Part shown: positions 51,586 to 59,396 of the stretch, one piece after another
How positions within the stretch are numbered: position 1 is the first letter of the stretch
Layout: every line of letters starts with the position of its first letter
Assembly: GCA_965229765.1 (NCBI GenBank)
Contig: CBDDJT010000004.1
Coordinates: 496,001-560,000 of the forward strand
Source: ASV31 sp965229765
GTDB lineage: Bacteria > Pseudomonadota > Alphaproteobacteria > Rhodobacterales > Rhodobacteraceae
Direction: 5' to 3'
Length of the DNA stretch: 64,000 nucleotides
The notes under the pieces: model-generated
The model's database searches: none
Seen by the model: the letters and a program-made list of their open reading frames with translations, nothing else
What the model was told of the DNA's origin: nothing
Translations under genes and position numbers: made by a program

Positions 51586-53360
51586 TTCGTCGCCCGCGGC
51601 ACCGCGTCCTCGCGGTCCTGACGTCCATCCACCAGCACATCCACCAGATAGGGACGCCCCGCGCGCAGCGTCGCGATGGCGGTCTCCAGCGCGCTGGCCA
51701 GCGCCGTTTCATCCGAAATCGGCCCCGCAGCCTCGATCCCCTGCGCGCGGGCAAGCCCGGCGAAGTCCGGCGCGGGGTCTTCCAGTCTCTGGCCCACCCA
51801 CGCGTTCGCCGTGTTGCGGCCGCGGGCGATGGCCACCCGTTCCTGATGCAGTTCGTCGTTGTAGTAGCTGCGGTTGTTGTTGATCAGAAAAAGCGCCGGC
51901 AGACAGTACTTCGCCGCCGTCCACAGCGCGTTGATCCCCATCAGCGTGTCGCCATCGCCCAGCGACCCCACGACAAGCCGCCCGCTGTCCTTCAGCGCCA
52001 GTGCCGCGCCAACGGTCAGGCCGGGACCGCTGCCGATCCCGCCGCCGCCGTCCTTGCCAAGGTAATCCAGAGGATGGCGGTGCGGCCAGACATCGACCGG
52101 CCAGCCGCGCGCCAGCGCCGGAAAGGTGACGGGCTGGTCGCCCACGGCGGCCTTCAGCGCCCGCGCAACGTCGCCCAGCGTCAGGCCCTCGCGCGGGGCT
52201 CGTGCCTTCGCGGCGGCGGCGTGGCGCGTCAGGGCGGGCCGTGCGGGGCCTGTCAGCGCTGCCAGCAGCGCGGCGGCGGCGGTATCCGCATCGCAGTTCA
52301 GCTCCAGGTCTACGGGCGGCAGCGCGAAATGCTCCTTGCCCCAGCCCCCCGCCAACTGATGATCCAGCCCGGCATGGATCACCTTCGTATCCGGCGCCGA
52401 CGGCCCGAAGGCCTGATGCAGGACGCCGCCAAGGTCGATCCACCCAAGGCTCAGGATCGCGTCCGCCCCGCGCAGCGCCTCGCCGGCCGCGGGTGACAGC
52501 TTGTTGAACGGTTTGCCCGCGTGGTTGGGGTGGTCGGTCGGCACCATCGCACCCGCCTTCAGGTCCGACAGCATCGCCGCGCCCAGCCTTTCGGCCAGTG
52601 CGACACGCGTCGCCATCGCCTCTGCCGTGCGCGCCCCGCGTCCAAACAGGATGGCGGGCTGTTGTGCCGCCGCCAGAACCGACACCGCGCGGGCAAGCGC
52701 ACCGGGGGCCGGGCCTGCGGGCTCTGGCGGGGCGAAACGCCCCGGCGCCGGCAACTCGGGCGGGCTGTCCAGCGGCGCTTCCTGCCCGCTGGCGTCAAGG
52801 TTGATATAGACCGGCCCGCAAGGCGTGGTCATCGCCGTCTTCCAGCCCCGCAGCATGGCCTCTGGCACGGCGCCGACGGATCCCGGCTGATCGTCCCATT
52901 TCAGGAAAGGCCGCGCCAGCGCGCCCTGGTCCTGCGAGGTGTGAAGCCAGTCGATCCACGGCCGCCTCTCGGTCGCATCCACGGGCCCCGTCGCGCCAAG
53001 GATCAGCATGGGCGCCCGGTCGCAGAACGCGTTGAAGATCGCCATCGTTCCGTGCATCAGCCCGACATTGGAATGCAGCGCCACCGCAATCGCACGGCCG
53101 GTCGCCTTGGCATAACCATGGGCGACCGCCACCGCGTGTTCTTCATGCGCACACAGGATGATCTCTGGGCCACGGTTGCCAAGATGGTTCACAAGCGAAT
53201 CGTGGAATCCGCGATAGCTGGCTCCGGGCGTCAGCGCGATATAGGGAATGTCCAGCGCCCGAAGCATCGCCGCCGGCACGTCCGACCCCCACGAAATGCT
53301 TTCGTCCAGCGGCCCTTCAACAGGTTCCGCCCGCCAGTCTTCGTCGTCGTTGCGCAGCAC
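51573..53360 (-). CDS. Thiamine diphosphate-dependent enzyme (acetolactate synthase / benzoylformate decarboxylase-like)
   Basis: A 595-residue three-domain ThDP enzyme. The N-terminal domain carries the catalytic Glu in CAHEEHAVAVAHGYAKATGR. The central domain has PAILFGRGARTAEA. The C-terminal ThDP motif runs from LGDGDTLMGINALWTAAKY to the NNNRSYYNDE Mg-binding Asn. It is large-subunit-like, but no small regulatory subunit or isoleucine gene is near; the catabolic context suggests a 2-oxoacid decarboxylase or carboligase. GTG at 53360 is preferred because GGGAGGA lies 7 bases upstream. A palindrome shared with the 60.5-kb promoter lies upstream. Confidence 0.82.
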   Translation of the reverse strand: MLRNDDEDWRAEPVEGPLDESISWGSDVPAAMLRALDIPYIALTPGASYRGFHDSLVNHLGNRGPEIILCAHEEHAVAVAHGYAKATGRAIAVALHSNVGLMHGTMAIFNAFCDRAPMLILGATGPVDATERRPWIDWLHTSQDQGALARPFLKWDDQPGSVGAVPEAMLRGWKTAMTTPCGPVYINLDASGQEAPLDSPPELPAPGRFAPPEPAGPAPGALARAVSVLAAAQQPAILFGRGARTAEAMATRVALAERLGAAMLSDLKAGAMVPTDHPNHAGKPFNKLSPAAGEALRGADAILSLGWIDLGGVLHQAFGPSAPDTKVIHAGLDHQLAGGWGKEHFALPPVDLELNCDADTAAAALLAALTGPARPALTRHAAAAKARAPREGLTLGDVARALKAAVGDQPVTFPALARGWPVDVWPHRHPLDYLGKDGGGGIGSGPGLTVGAALALKDSGRLVVGSLGDGDTLMGINALWTAAKYCLPALFLINNNRSYYNDELHQERVAIARGRNTANAWVGQRLEDPAPDFAGLARAQGIEAAGPISDETALASALETAIATLRAGRPYLVDVLVDGRQDREDAVPRATKGAA

Positions 53361-53457
53361 CAGCGTGTCCTCCCTCGGCCCCGGTGTCCGACGATAGAAA
53401 GACGGCCAAGCGCCTGTCAAAACGCAACAGGGCAGCGGGGGGCACTTCGTGCAACAG

Positions 53458-53474
53458 GTTCCGCCATGCGAAAC
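53458..53474. promoter_or_regulatory. Operator-like palindrome upstream of the ThDP enzyme
   Basis: GTTCCGC (53458-53464), CAT, GCGAAAC (53468-53474). It is a 7-3-7 inverted repeat with one mismatch that matches the perfect copy at 60563-60579. It lies about 100 bases upstream of the ThDP enzyme start and just after the ferredoxin gene. Confidence 0.55.
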
Positions 53475-53492
53475 GACATTCCAAAAAGGCGA

Positions 53493-53819
53493 TCAGTCCG
53501 CCGGGGCCTCGATCACCACGGCGGTCTCGTGGGGCACGACCTTGTAGGTCTTCAACTCCACGATGCAGGGTGGCGCCACGATGGAACCGTCGCGCACGTC
53601 GAACTTGCCCTGGTGGAAATCGCATTCGATCACGTGACCTTCCAGGTATCCTTCGGACAGTTCCCCGGGCCCGTGCGTGCAGATGTTGTCGGTGACGTAG
53701 AACTGCCCCTCGACATGGTAGACCGCAAGTTCCAGATCATCGGAATCCACCCGGATCACGCCGCCCTCGGGCACGTCCTGTTTTGCGCAAAGCTCGATCA
53801 GGTCTTCACCCGTCGCCAT
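53493..53819 (-). CDS. Rieske-type ferredoxin of a non-heme iron oxygenase
   Basis: A 108-residue Rieske protein. The cluster ligands are C-x-H in ICTHGPGEL and C-x-x-H in IECDFHQGKFDV, 18 residues apart, followed by the PPCIVELKTYKV loop. It would carry electrons from a reductase to a ring-hydroxylating dioxygenase or monooxygenase. Neither an oxygenase alpha subunit nor a reductase is within the window, so partners are elsewhere. The start at 53819 is set by the domain and a GAGAGGGGCC ribosome site. Confidence 0.88.
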   Translation of the reverse strand: MATGEDLIELCAKQDVPEGGVIRVDSDDLELAVYHVEGQFYVTDNICTHGPGELSEGYLEGHVIECDFHQGKFDVRDGSIVAPPCIVELKTYKVVPHETAVVIEAPAD

Positions 53820-53853
53820 CGTGTCGGCCCCTCTCTGGTTTTTCTGCTGGTTA

Positions 53854-53870
53854 ACGGAACAATGTTCCGT
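53854..53870. promoter_or_regulatory. 17-bp palindrome in the ferredoxin/cupin divergent region
   Basis: ACGGAAC (53854-53860), AAT, GTTCCGT (53864-53870), a perfect 7-3-7 palindrome 34 bases upstream of the Rieske ferredoxin start. A degenerate second copy, GGAATATTGTTCTG, lies at 54025-54038. It uses the same GGAAC half-site as the palindromes at 53458 and 60563 but in the opposite order. Confidence 0.55.
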
Positions 53871-54024
53871 ATGCAAGAAATGGCAACCTTTTTGGTCGGC
53901 CGGTTCCACATGGCGAACCGGCAAGAAAAACCTGCAAGGCGCCGGAAATATGAATTTCGAACAAAGGGTTATGCGCTCAATGTCTTGCGCAATCCTGCCT
54001 GCCGTCGCCAGCGTTCCGAATACA

Positions 54025-54038
54025 GGAATATTGTTCTG
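54025..54038. promoter_or_regulatory. Degenerate second copy of the ferredoxin/cupin palindrome
   Basis: GGAATATTGTTCTG matches the core GGAACAATGTTCCG of the perfect site at 11 of 14 positions. It lies 45 bases upstream of the first cupin gene. Confidence 0.35.
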
Positions 54039-54082
54039 AAACATGCGCTGGGCTAAGACTTCACCCAAAGGAGGGCCCGCAA

Positions 54083-54730
54083 ATGGACAAGAAACCACAG
54101 GAACACACCCTGCCCGAGATGGAGCCGGACCCCGATCACCATCACCACCACGACGATGGTGCAGATCACCAGCCCGCGGGCTACTACCACAGCCAGAAGG
54201 ACCGCATCTTCGTTCGCCCGATTCAGGGCGAATACAACCTGACCACAGAGTTGGAGCGCCTGCGCGCCGTGCCGCGCGTCCGCAAGGCGACAGAGATAAA
54301 GTTCGTCGATGGCCCGCAGGCCTATTCACGCCACTATGTCGAGCCGAAGGACGGCATCAGCCAGCTCTTTCACCTTCACCTCGAAGAATATGGCCCCGGC
54401 GGAAAAAGCCAGAAGCACGGCCATGTGAACGAGGCCGCCTTCTACATTCTCGACGGCGAAGGCTACGAGATCCACGACAACGTCCGCTATGACTGGAAGG
54501 CCGGTGACGTCGCCATCGTCCACAACAACTGCGTGCACCAGCACTTCAACGCCTCCGACACCAAGCCGGCGCGCGCCCTTGTGCTCAAGACCAAGCCGAT
54601 GTTCGTCTTCATGAACATGCTGTTCCAGAAGACGGTCGAGCCACGCTCGACCGTCGCTGCGCCAGGGGGCGAGGACTTCGAGGTGCGCGAAGAGGAAGAA
54701 GACTTCAACCACCCCGAAGGAGGCTACTGA
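54083..54730 (+). CDS. Cupin-domain protein with His-rich N-terminus
   Basis: A 215-residue single-domain cupin. The N-terminal tail has a His/Asp run (DPDHHHHHDDGADH), likely metal-binding. The cupin motif 1 is GPGGKSQKHGHVNEAAFYILDGEGYEIHD, and motif 2 is GDVAIVHNNCVHQHFNAS, giving the two-His-Glu plus His metal site. It ends in an acidic tail. It is followed within 2 bases by a second cupin of similar size; the two may form a heteromer. Cupins include ring-cleaving dioxygenases and isomerases, but the activity is unassigned. Confidence 0.82.
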   Translation: MDKKPQEHTLPEMEPDPDHHHHHDDGADHQPAGYYHSQKDRIFVRPIQGEYNLTTELERLRAVPRVRKATEIKFVDGPQAYSRHYVEPKDGISQLFHLHLEEYGPGGKSQKHGHVNEAAFYILDGEGYEIHDNVRYDWKAGDVAIVHNNCVHQHFNASDTKPARALVLKTKPMFVFMNMLFQKTVEPRSTVAAPGGEDFEVREEEEDFNHPEGGY

Positions 54731-54732
54731 TC

Positions 54733-55335
54733 ATGGCTTGGGGAGAAACGGGTGCCTGGCTGGACGGCACGGAAAACATGGGGCTCTATCAGGACCTCTT
54801 GGACGACGCCGCCGCCCGTCCGGCCCGCGACGCCCAGCGCAAGAAGGTCGTCCACCCAGAGGAAATGCCGTGGGAGATGTCGCGGCAGGGCTTGCTCAAG
54901 CACCTCATCAACGAGTCGATGAACACCCGCATGGAAACCGTCGACGCCTACATGCAGATCGTTCCCCCCGGATCGCGTTCCGGCAAGCACCGCCACCTTG
55001 CCGAGGAATGCCTCTATGTCGTCGAGGGTCGCGGCTACGACATGCATCAGGACTGCGACGTCGAGATCACCGACGAATACTTCTGGAAGCCGCAGGACAA
55101 GGTGTCCCGCTGGGAATATGAGGCCGGCGACGTCATCTATGTTCCGCCGAATACGATCCACCAGCATTTCAACGCCGATCCCGACCGGCCCCTGCGCCTG
55201 ATCTCGGTCATCAACCGCATCTTCAAGAACTGCGGGCTGAACGACCTGGAACAGATAGAGGATGCGCCCGAATACGACCCCTCGGTGACGCTGACGCCCG
55301 AAATCGTGCGCGGCTATCTCCGATCAGGCGCCTAG
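54733..55335 (+). CDS. Cupin-domain protein, second of a pair
   Basis: A 200-residue cupin. The core is PPGSRSGKHRHLAEECLYVVEGRGYDMHQDCD (motif 1) and EYEAGDVIYVPPNTIHQHFNADPDRPLRLISVINRIF (motif 2), with the His-x-His, Glu and His of a metal site. The extended N-terminus (WLDGTENMGLYQDLLDDAAARPARDAQRKK) resembles gentisate dioxygenase-like bicupins. Only 2 bases separate it from the first cupin, so they are co-translated. Substrate unknown; the surrounding aromatic genes suggest an aromatic or ring-opened acid. Confidence 0.82.
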   Translation: MAWGETGAWLDGTENMGLYQDLLDDAAARPARDAQRKKVVHPEEMPWEMSRQGLLKHLINESMNTRMETVDAYMQIVPPGSRSGKHRHLAEECLYVVEGRGYDMHQDCDVEITDEYFWKPQDKVSRWEYEAGDVIYVPPNTIHQHFNADPDRPLRLISVINRIFKNCGLNDLEQIEDAPEYDPSVTLTPEIVRGYLRSGA

Positions 55336-55353
55336 GCCAACGGTCCGCCGCCG

Positions 55354-56328
55354 ATGCTGGGCGCGCTTCTCTCACTGGCTTCGGCGGCGTTCTTCGGGCT
55401 GAACAACGCCACGATCCGGCGTGGCGTGATCCGGGGATCTGTGCTGCAGGGCATGGCAATCACCGTGCCCTTCGGCGTGCCGCTCTTCGTTGCCTTCGCC
55501 GCCGCCTTCGGCGGGTTCGAGGCGATGCGGGACTGGGGCTTCGGGCCATGGTTCTGGATGACGGCCGCCGGGATCGTGCATTTCGTCATCGGGCGGTACG
55601 GAAACTACAAGGCGACGCAGTTGTTGGGGGCCACGCTCTCTACCCCGATCCAGCAACTGTCCATCCTCGTGGCGCTGCTGCTGGCCTTCGCCTTCCTCGG
55701 CGAAACGGTCAACCTTCTGAACATCGCGGGGATCGGGCTGATCGTCTTTGCCCCGTTGATGCTGGCCCGCCGCAAGGACGCCGCCGTCGCCGCCGGGCGC
55801 GCCAAGGGCTTCGATCCACAGTATGGTCCTGGCCTGTTCTGGGGGGCGGTCTGTGCGCTTGGCTACGGCACCAGCCCGCTTTTCATCGCGCTTGCCATCG
55901 GTGAAGGCGGCATCGCCGACAGCGTCGGCGGCCTTCTGGTGTCCTATACCGCAGCCACCGTCGTCGTCGTGATCTGGGTTCTGGTCGCGGGCGTGGGCGC
56001 CACGCTTGGCGGCCTCGACCGCCACTCGGCGGGGTGGTTCCTGCTGTCGGCGCTGTTCGTGGCGCTGTCGCACGCCTTTCGCTATGTCGCGCTGGCCATC
56101 GCGCCCGTGGCCGTGGTCGTGCCGGTACAGCGCCTGTCGGTGGTGTTCCGCCTGATCTTCAACGCCATGATCAACCGCCAGCACGAGGTCTTCGACCGCT
56201 GGGTCGTGGTGTCGATCCTGCTGTCGGTGGCGGGGGCCGCCGCGCTTGCCGGTCCAACGGACCTGATGCTGCGCTGGCTTGGCTTGCCAGAGACCGCGAT
56301 CGGCCTGCTGGCAACGCCATTGTTCTAG
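55354..56328 (+). CDS. EamA/DMT-superfamily permease
   Basis: A 324-residue membrane protein with two EamA repeats (about ten helices). Repeat ends are visible at LLGATLSTPIQQLSILVALLLAFAFLGETVNLLN and IAPVAVVVPVQRLSVVFRLIFNAMINRQHEVFD. It follows the two cupin genes by 18 bases and probably shares their transcript, so it may move the cupin substrate or product. It is not closely similar to the EamA protein at 47048. Confidence 0.83.
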   Translation: MLGALLSLASAAFFGLNNATIRRGVIRGSVLQGMAITVPFGVPLFVAFAAAFGGFEAMRDWGFGPWFWMTAAGIVHFVIGRYGNYKATQLLGATLSTPIQQLSILVALLLAFAFLGETVNLLNIAGIGLIVFAPLMLARRKDAAVAAGRAKGFDPQYGPGLFWGAVCALGYGTSPLFIALAIGEGGIADSVGGLLVSYTAATVVVVIWVLVAGVGATLGGLDRHSAGWFLLSALFVALSHAFRYVALAIAPVAVVVPVQRLSVVFRLIFNAMINRQHEVFDRWVVVSILLSVAGAAALAGPTDLMLRWLGLPETAIGLLATPLF

Positions 56329-56360
56329 GTTTTGCCGCGTCTGGCCGGCGATGGACGGCC

Positions 56361-56594
56361 CTAGGCCGCCCGGTCACCAAACGCCATTCCGGCGGCAACG
56401 GCAGGTGTATCCGTCCGGCGCAGGCCAAGCTCGGCAAGTTGCGCGTCGGACTTGGCGTCCAGCGTGGTGTAGATGCGGTAGGCCCGCAGCCCGGCAGCGA
56501 TCCCGAAAAGATCAAACCCACCGCGCAAGGGCGCCACATCGGCCACCAGGTCGGCAAGGCGCCGCGTCGGCGCGAAATCTGTTACAAAGGCCAT
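56361..56594 (-). CDS. Small DUF1127-like protein
   Basis: A 77-residue protein whose C-terminal part (AYRIYTTLDAKSDAQLAELGLRRTD) fits the DUF1127 pattern, in which a helix ends in L-x-D-x-x-L-x-[DE]-[IL]-G-[LI]-x-R. Some DUF1127 proteins bind RNA and affect phosphate and carbon metabolism in alphaproteobacteria. The ATG at 56594 has GGAGGG upstream. A 20-bp perfect palindrome lies 51 bases before the start. The Arg content is lower than in the typical family. Confidence 0.65.
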   Translation of the reverse strand: MAFVTDFAPTRRLADLVADVAPLRGGFDLFGIAAGLRAYRIYTTLDAKSDAQLAELGLRRTDTPAVAAGMAFGDRAA

Positions 56595-56644
56595 GACGTA
56601 CCCTCCTATGCTGCACTGCAACATAGACATAAATCCTTTCTTTA

Positions 56645-56664
56645 CAATTGATTCAGATCAATTG
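56645..56664. promoter_or_regulatory. 20-bp perfect palindrome upstream of the DUF1127-like gene
   Basis: CAATTGAT (56645-56652), TCAG, ATCAATTG (56657-56664). It is in the 97-base gap between the ligJ stop and the DUF1127-like start, where the small gene's promoter should be. AT-rich compared with its surroundings. Confidence 0.5.
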
Positions 56665-56691
56665 CATGGCGGCTATGCCGCGCGTGCAAAG

Positions 56692-57717
56692 CTATAGGCC
56701 ACGCGCCTTCAGCAGCCCGTCAAGCCGGGGATAGACCCGCCGCGCGTTGCCCTCGAACACCTTGGCCCGGTCCCCATCCGGCAACTCCAGCGCATCGATA
56801 TACCGCTTGGTGTCGTCGAAATTGTGCCCGGTCTCGGGATCGACGCCCTTGACCGCGCCGAACATCTCGGACGCGAACAGGATGTTGTCGATGTCGATCA
56901 CCCGGAACAGACAGTCGATGCCTGCCTGATGATAGACGCAGGTGTCGAAATAGACGTTGCGCATGACATGCTCGCGCAGCGGCGGCTTGCCCATCATGTC
57001 CGCCAGCCCCCGGTAGCGGCCCCAGTGATAGGGCACCGCGCCGCCGCCGTGCGGGATGATCAGCCGCAGATCGGGGAAATCGGCAAAAAGGTCGCCCTGC
57101 AGGAACTGCATGAAGGCCGTGGTGTCGGCGTTGATGTAATGCGCGCCCGTCATGTGGAAGTTCGGGTTGCACGACCCCGACACGTGGATCATCGCCGGCA
57201 CGTCCAGCTCGACCATCTTTTCGAAGAACGGATACCACGCCCGGTCGGTCAGCGGAACGCCGGTCCACATGCCCCCCGACGGATCGGGGTTCAGGTTGCA
57301 GCCAACCATTCCAAGCTCCAGCACGCAGCGTTCCAGTTCCGCGATGGAATTGGCGATCGGCGCCTCGGGGTTCTGCGGCAGCTGGCAGACGCCGATGAAA
57401 TTATCCGGGAAGATCTGCGTGACCCGGTGGATCATGTCGTTGCAATGCCGCGTCCATTCGATCGACACCGCCTCGTCGCCCACATGGTGGCCCATGCCGC
57501 TGGCGCGCGGGCTGAAGATCGTCATGTCCGCGCCGCGATCCCTCAGCGCCTTCAGCTGGTTGTTGCCCACCGATTCGCGGATCTCGTCGTCCGATATCTC
57601 GGGGAACTCGGGCTGCGCGCCACCGGTCTCGTAGGCCGCGACCTGCGCCTTGCGAAAGTCCATGAAGGATTTGGGTTCCGTCGTGTAATGCCCGTGGCAA
57701 TCGATGATTAGCGTCAT
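56692..57717 (-). CDS. ligJ: 4-oxalomesaconate hydratase (LigJ type)
   Basis: LigJ hydrates 4-oxalomesaconate to 4-carboxy-4-hydroxy-2-oxoadipate in the protocatechuate 4,5-cleavage pathway. The 341-residue amidohydrolase-superfamily protein opens LIIDCHGHYT (metal His8 and His10). It continues with RGADMTIFSPRASGMGHHVGD, ELERCVLELGMVGCNLNPDPSGG, VPAMIHVSGSCNP, IIPHGGGAVPYHWGR and NILFASEMFGAVKGVDPETGH, which I recognise as LigJ-specific. The start at 57717 overlaps the ligK stop by 4 bases. ligAB, ligC and ligI are not in the window. Confidence 0.88.
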   Translation of the reverse strand: MTLIIDCHGHYTTEPKSFMDFRKAQVAAYETGGAQPEFPEISDDEIRESVGNNQLKALRDRGADMTIFSPRASGMGHHVGDEAVSIEWTRHCNDMIHRVTQIFPDNFIGVCQLPQNPEAPIANSIAELERCVLELGMVGCNLNPDPSGGMWTGVPLTDRAWYPFFEKMVELDVPAMIHVSGSCNPNFHMTGAHYINADTTAFMQFLQGDLFADFPDLRLIIPHGGGAVPYHWGRYRGLADMMGKPPLREHVMRNVYFDTCVYHQAGIDCLFRVIDIDNILFASEMFGAVKGVDPETGHNFDDTKRYIDALELPDGDRAKVFEGNARRVYPRLDGLLKARGL

Positions 57718-58412
57718 GTCCGTGCCTTCCATTCCGCCTGCGTCATGTAGACCAGCCCCTTGGACGCCAGCCGCCCGCGCATGTCGTTGACGTCGAGCCC
57801 CAGTTCCCCCGCCTGATAGCGGGCGCGCGATGCCTCTTCCTTCGCCAGCCGCGCCTCGGACGCCGCCTGCACCTTGGCCGCGTCCTGGCGCGGCACCACC
57901 ACGACGCCATCGTCATCGGCAACAATCACGTCGCCGGGGCGCACGATCTCGTCGCCGCAGGACACCGGCACGTTCACGTCGCCCAGCGTCTCCTTGACCG
58001 TGCCATGGGCCGAGATCGACCGCGACCAGACGGGAAAGCCAAGCTCTTCCAGTTCGCGAATGTCCCGGCAGCCCGCGTCAAGGATCAGCCCCCGCACCCC
58101 ACGCGCTTTCAGCGAGGTGCCCAGAAGCTCCCCGAAATAGCCCGAGTGCGACTCGGATATCGAGGCGGCGACAAGGATGTCGCCCGGCCGGCACTGTTCC
58201 ACGGCAACGTGGATCATCCAGTTGTCCCCCGGCGGCAGGGTGCAGGTGACCGCCGTGCCGCTGATCGCCGCGCCCTTGTAGATCGGCCGCAGCCGCTGGT
58301 GCATCAACCCGGTGCGGCCCTGTGCCTCGTGCACGGTGGCGACGCCGAGGCGGGCCATCGCGGCGGCCACATCGGCGTCCGCGCGTTCGATATCGGTGAC
58401 GACAACAGGCAT
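57714..58412 (-). CDS. ligK: 4-carboxy-4-hydroxy-2-oxoadipate aldolase (LigK type)
   Basis: LigK splits the product of LigJ to pyruvate and oxaloacetate. The 232-residue RraA-like class II aldolase has ATVHEAQGRTGLMHQRLRPIYKG, DNWMIHVAVEQCRPGDILVAA, YFGELLGTSLKARGVRGLILDAGCRDIRELEELGFPVWSR (with the active-site Arg-Asp) and ADDDGVVVVPRQDA. Placement directly upstream of ligJ, sharing a 4-base overlap, supports the pathway assignment. It lies 9 bases downstream of the GTPase gene. Confidence 0.88.
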   Translation of the reverse strand: MPVVVTDIERADADVAAAMARLGVATVHEAQGRTGLMHQRLRPIYKGAAISGTAVTCTLPPGDNWMIHVAVEQCRPGDILVAASISESHSGYFGELLGTSLKARGVRGLILDAGCRDIRELEELGFPVWSRSISAHGTVKETLGDVNVPVSCGDEIVRPGDVIVADDDGVVVVPRQDAAKVQAASEARLAKEEASRARYQAGELGLDVNDMRGRLASKGLVYMTQAEWKART

Positions 58413-58421
58413 GTTTCCTCC

Positions 58422-59396
58422 CTACGCAGGCACTTGGGCGCGGCAGCCGGACAGGCCATCGCGAATTTCCGCAGCATCCAGGTTCCGCCCGATCACCACA
58501 AGACGGCTGCCGGGGGTCTCGTTCCCCCAGGGCGCGCCAAGATCGGTCTCGGCCATCATGTGAACGGATTGCACGATGACGCGCCGGGGCTCGCCGGCCA
58601 CCCACAGGATGCCTTTCAGCCGCAGCACATCGGCGCCCCGCAGCATCAGCAAGCGTTCCATCCAGGCGGCCAGTGCCCCGGCGTCCAGCGGCGTGTCCAG
58701 CGTCACCGAGACGCTGGCGATCCCGTTCGTGGCCACATGGTCGTGGTCATGGTGCCCGTGATCGTCCGCCGCCAGATCCGACGCGACACGGTCGAGCGAG
58801 AAGCTGCCGGTGCCCAGCAGGTGCCCTGCACCCACGCGCCCCCGGTCCGCCCGGTGGATCGCCGCATGGGGGTTCAGCGCCCGCAGCGCGCGTTCCACGC
58901 CATCCGGATCGGCGGCATCCGATACCTTGTTCAGGACGATCACACTGGCCAGCGCGACCTGGTCGGCGGCGTCCTCGCTTGCCTTCAGCTGGCCTGCCAC
59001 ATGCACCGCGTCCGCCACCGTCACCACCGCGTCCAGCCGCGCCAGCCCTGCCAGCACCTGGTCGGCGGTGAAGGTCTGGATCACCGGGCTTGGGTTCGCC
59101 ACGCCCGTCGTCTCGATCAGGATGCCGTCAAGCCCCGGTTCGCGCCGCAACAGGCCGCGCAAGCTGCGGATCAGATCGCCCCGCACCACGCAGCAAAGGC
59201 ACCCCGATGACAGCTCGATCAGCTCTTCCTCGCCCGTGTCGATCAGCGCGCCGTCGATGCCGATGTCGCCGAACTCGTTCACGATCACCGCGAACCGGCC
59301 CGGGCCAGAAGCCAGAACATGGTTCAGCAGGCTGGATTTCCCGGCGCCCAGATAGCCGGTGACGACCGTGACAGGAACGCGCCCGTCGCCGGTCAT
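58422..59396 (-). CDS. COG0523/CobW-family GTPase, putative metallochaperone
   Basis: A 324-residue P-loop GTPase. Walker A is VTGYLGAGKSSLLNHVL near residues 12-28. The metal-binding CxCC is SSGCLCCVVRGDLIRSL near 65, and IETTGVANPSPV follows. The usual NKxD motif reads NKVS. A His/Asp-rich loop (DDHGHHDHDH) precedes the CobW C-terminal domain. Such GTPases deliver zinc, cobalt or other metals to client enzymes. It overlaps the zinc dehydrogenase gene by 4 bases and precedes ligK-ligJ, metal-dependent enzymes, so a dedicated role is plausible. Confidence 0.85.
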   Translation of the reverse strand: MTGDGRVPVTVVTGYLGAGKSSLLNHVLASGPGRFAVIVNEFGDIGIDGALIDTGEEELIELSSGCLCCVVRGDLIRSLRGLLRREPGLDGILIETTGVANPSPVIQTFTADQVLAGLARLDAVVTVADAVHVAGQLKASEDAADQVALASVIVLNKVSDAADPDGVERALRALNPHAAIHRADRGRVGAGHLLGTGSFSLDRVASDLAADDHGHHDHDHVATNGIASVSVTLDTPLDAGALAAWMERLLMLRGADVLRLKGILWVAGEPRRVIVQSVHMMAETDLGAPWGNETPGSRLVVIGRNLDAAEIRDGLSGCRAQVPA

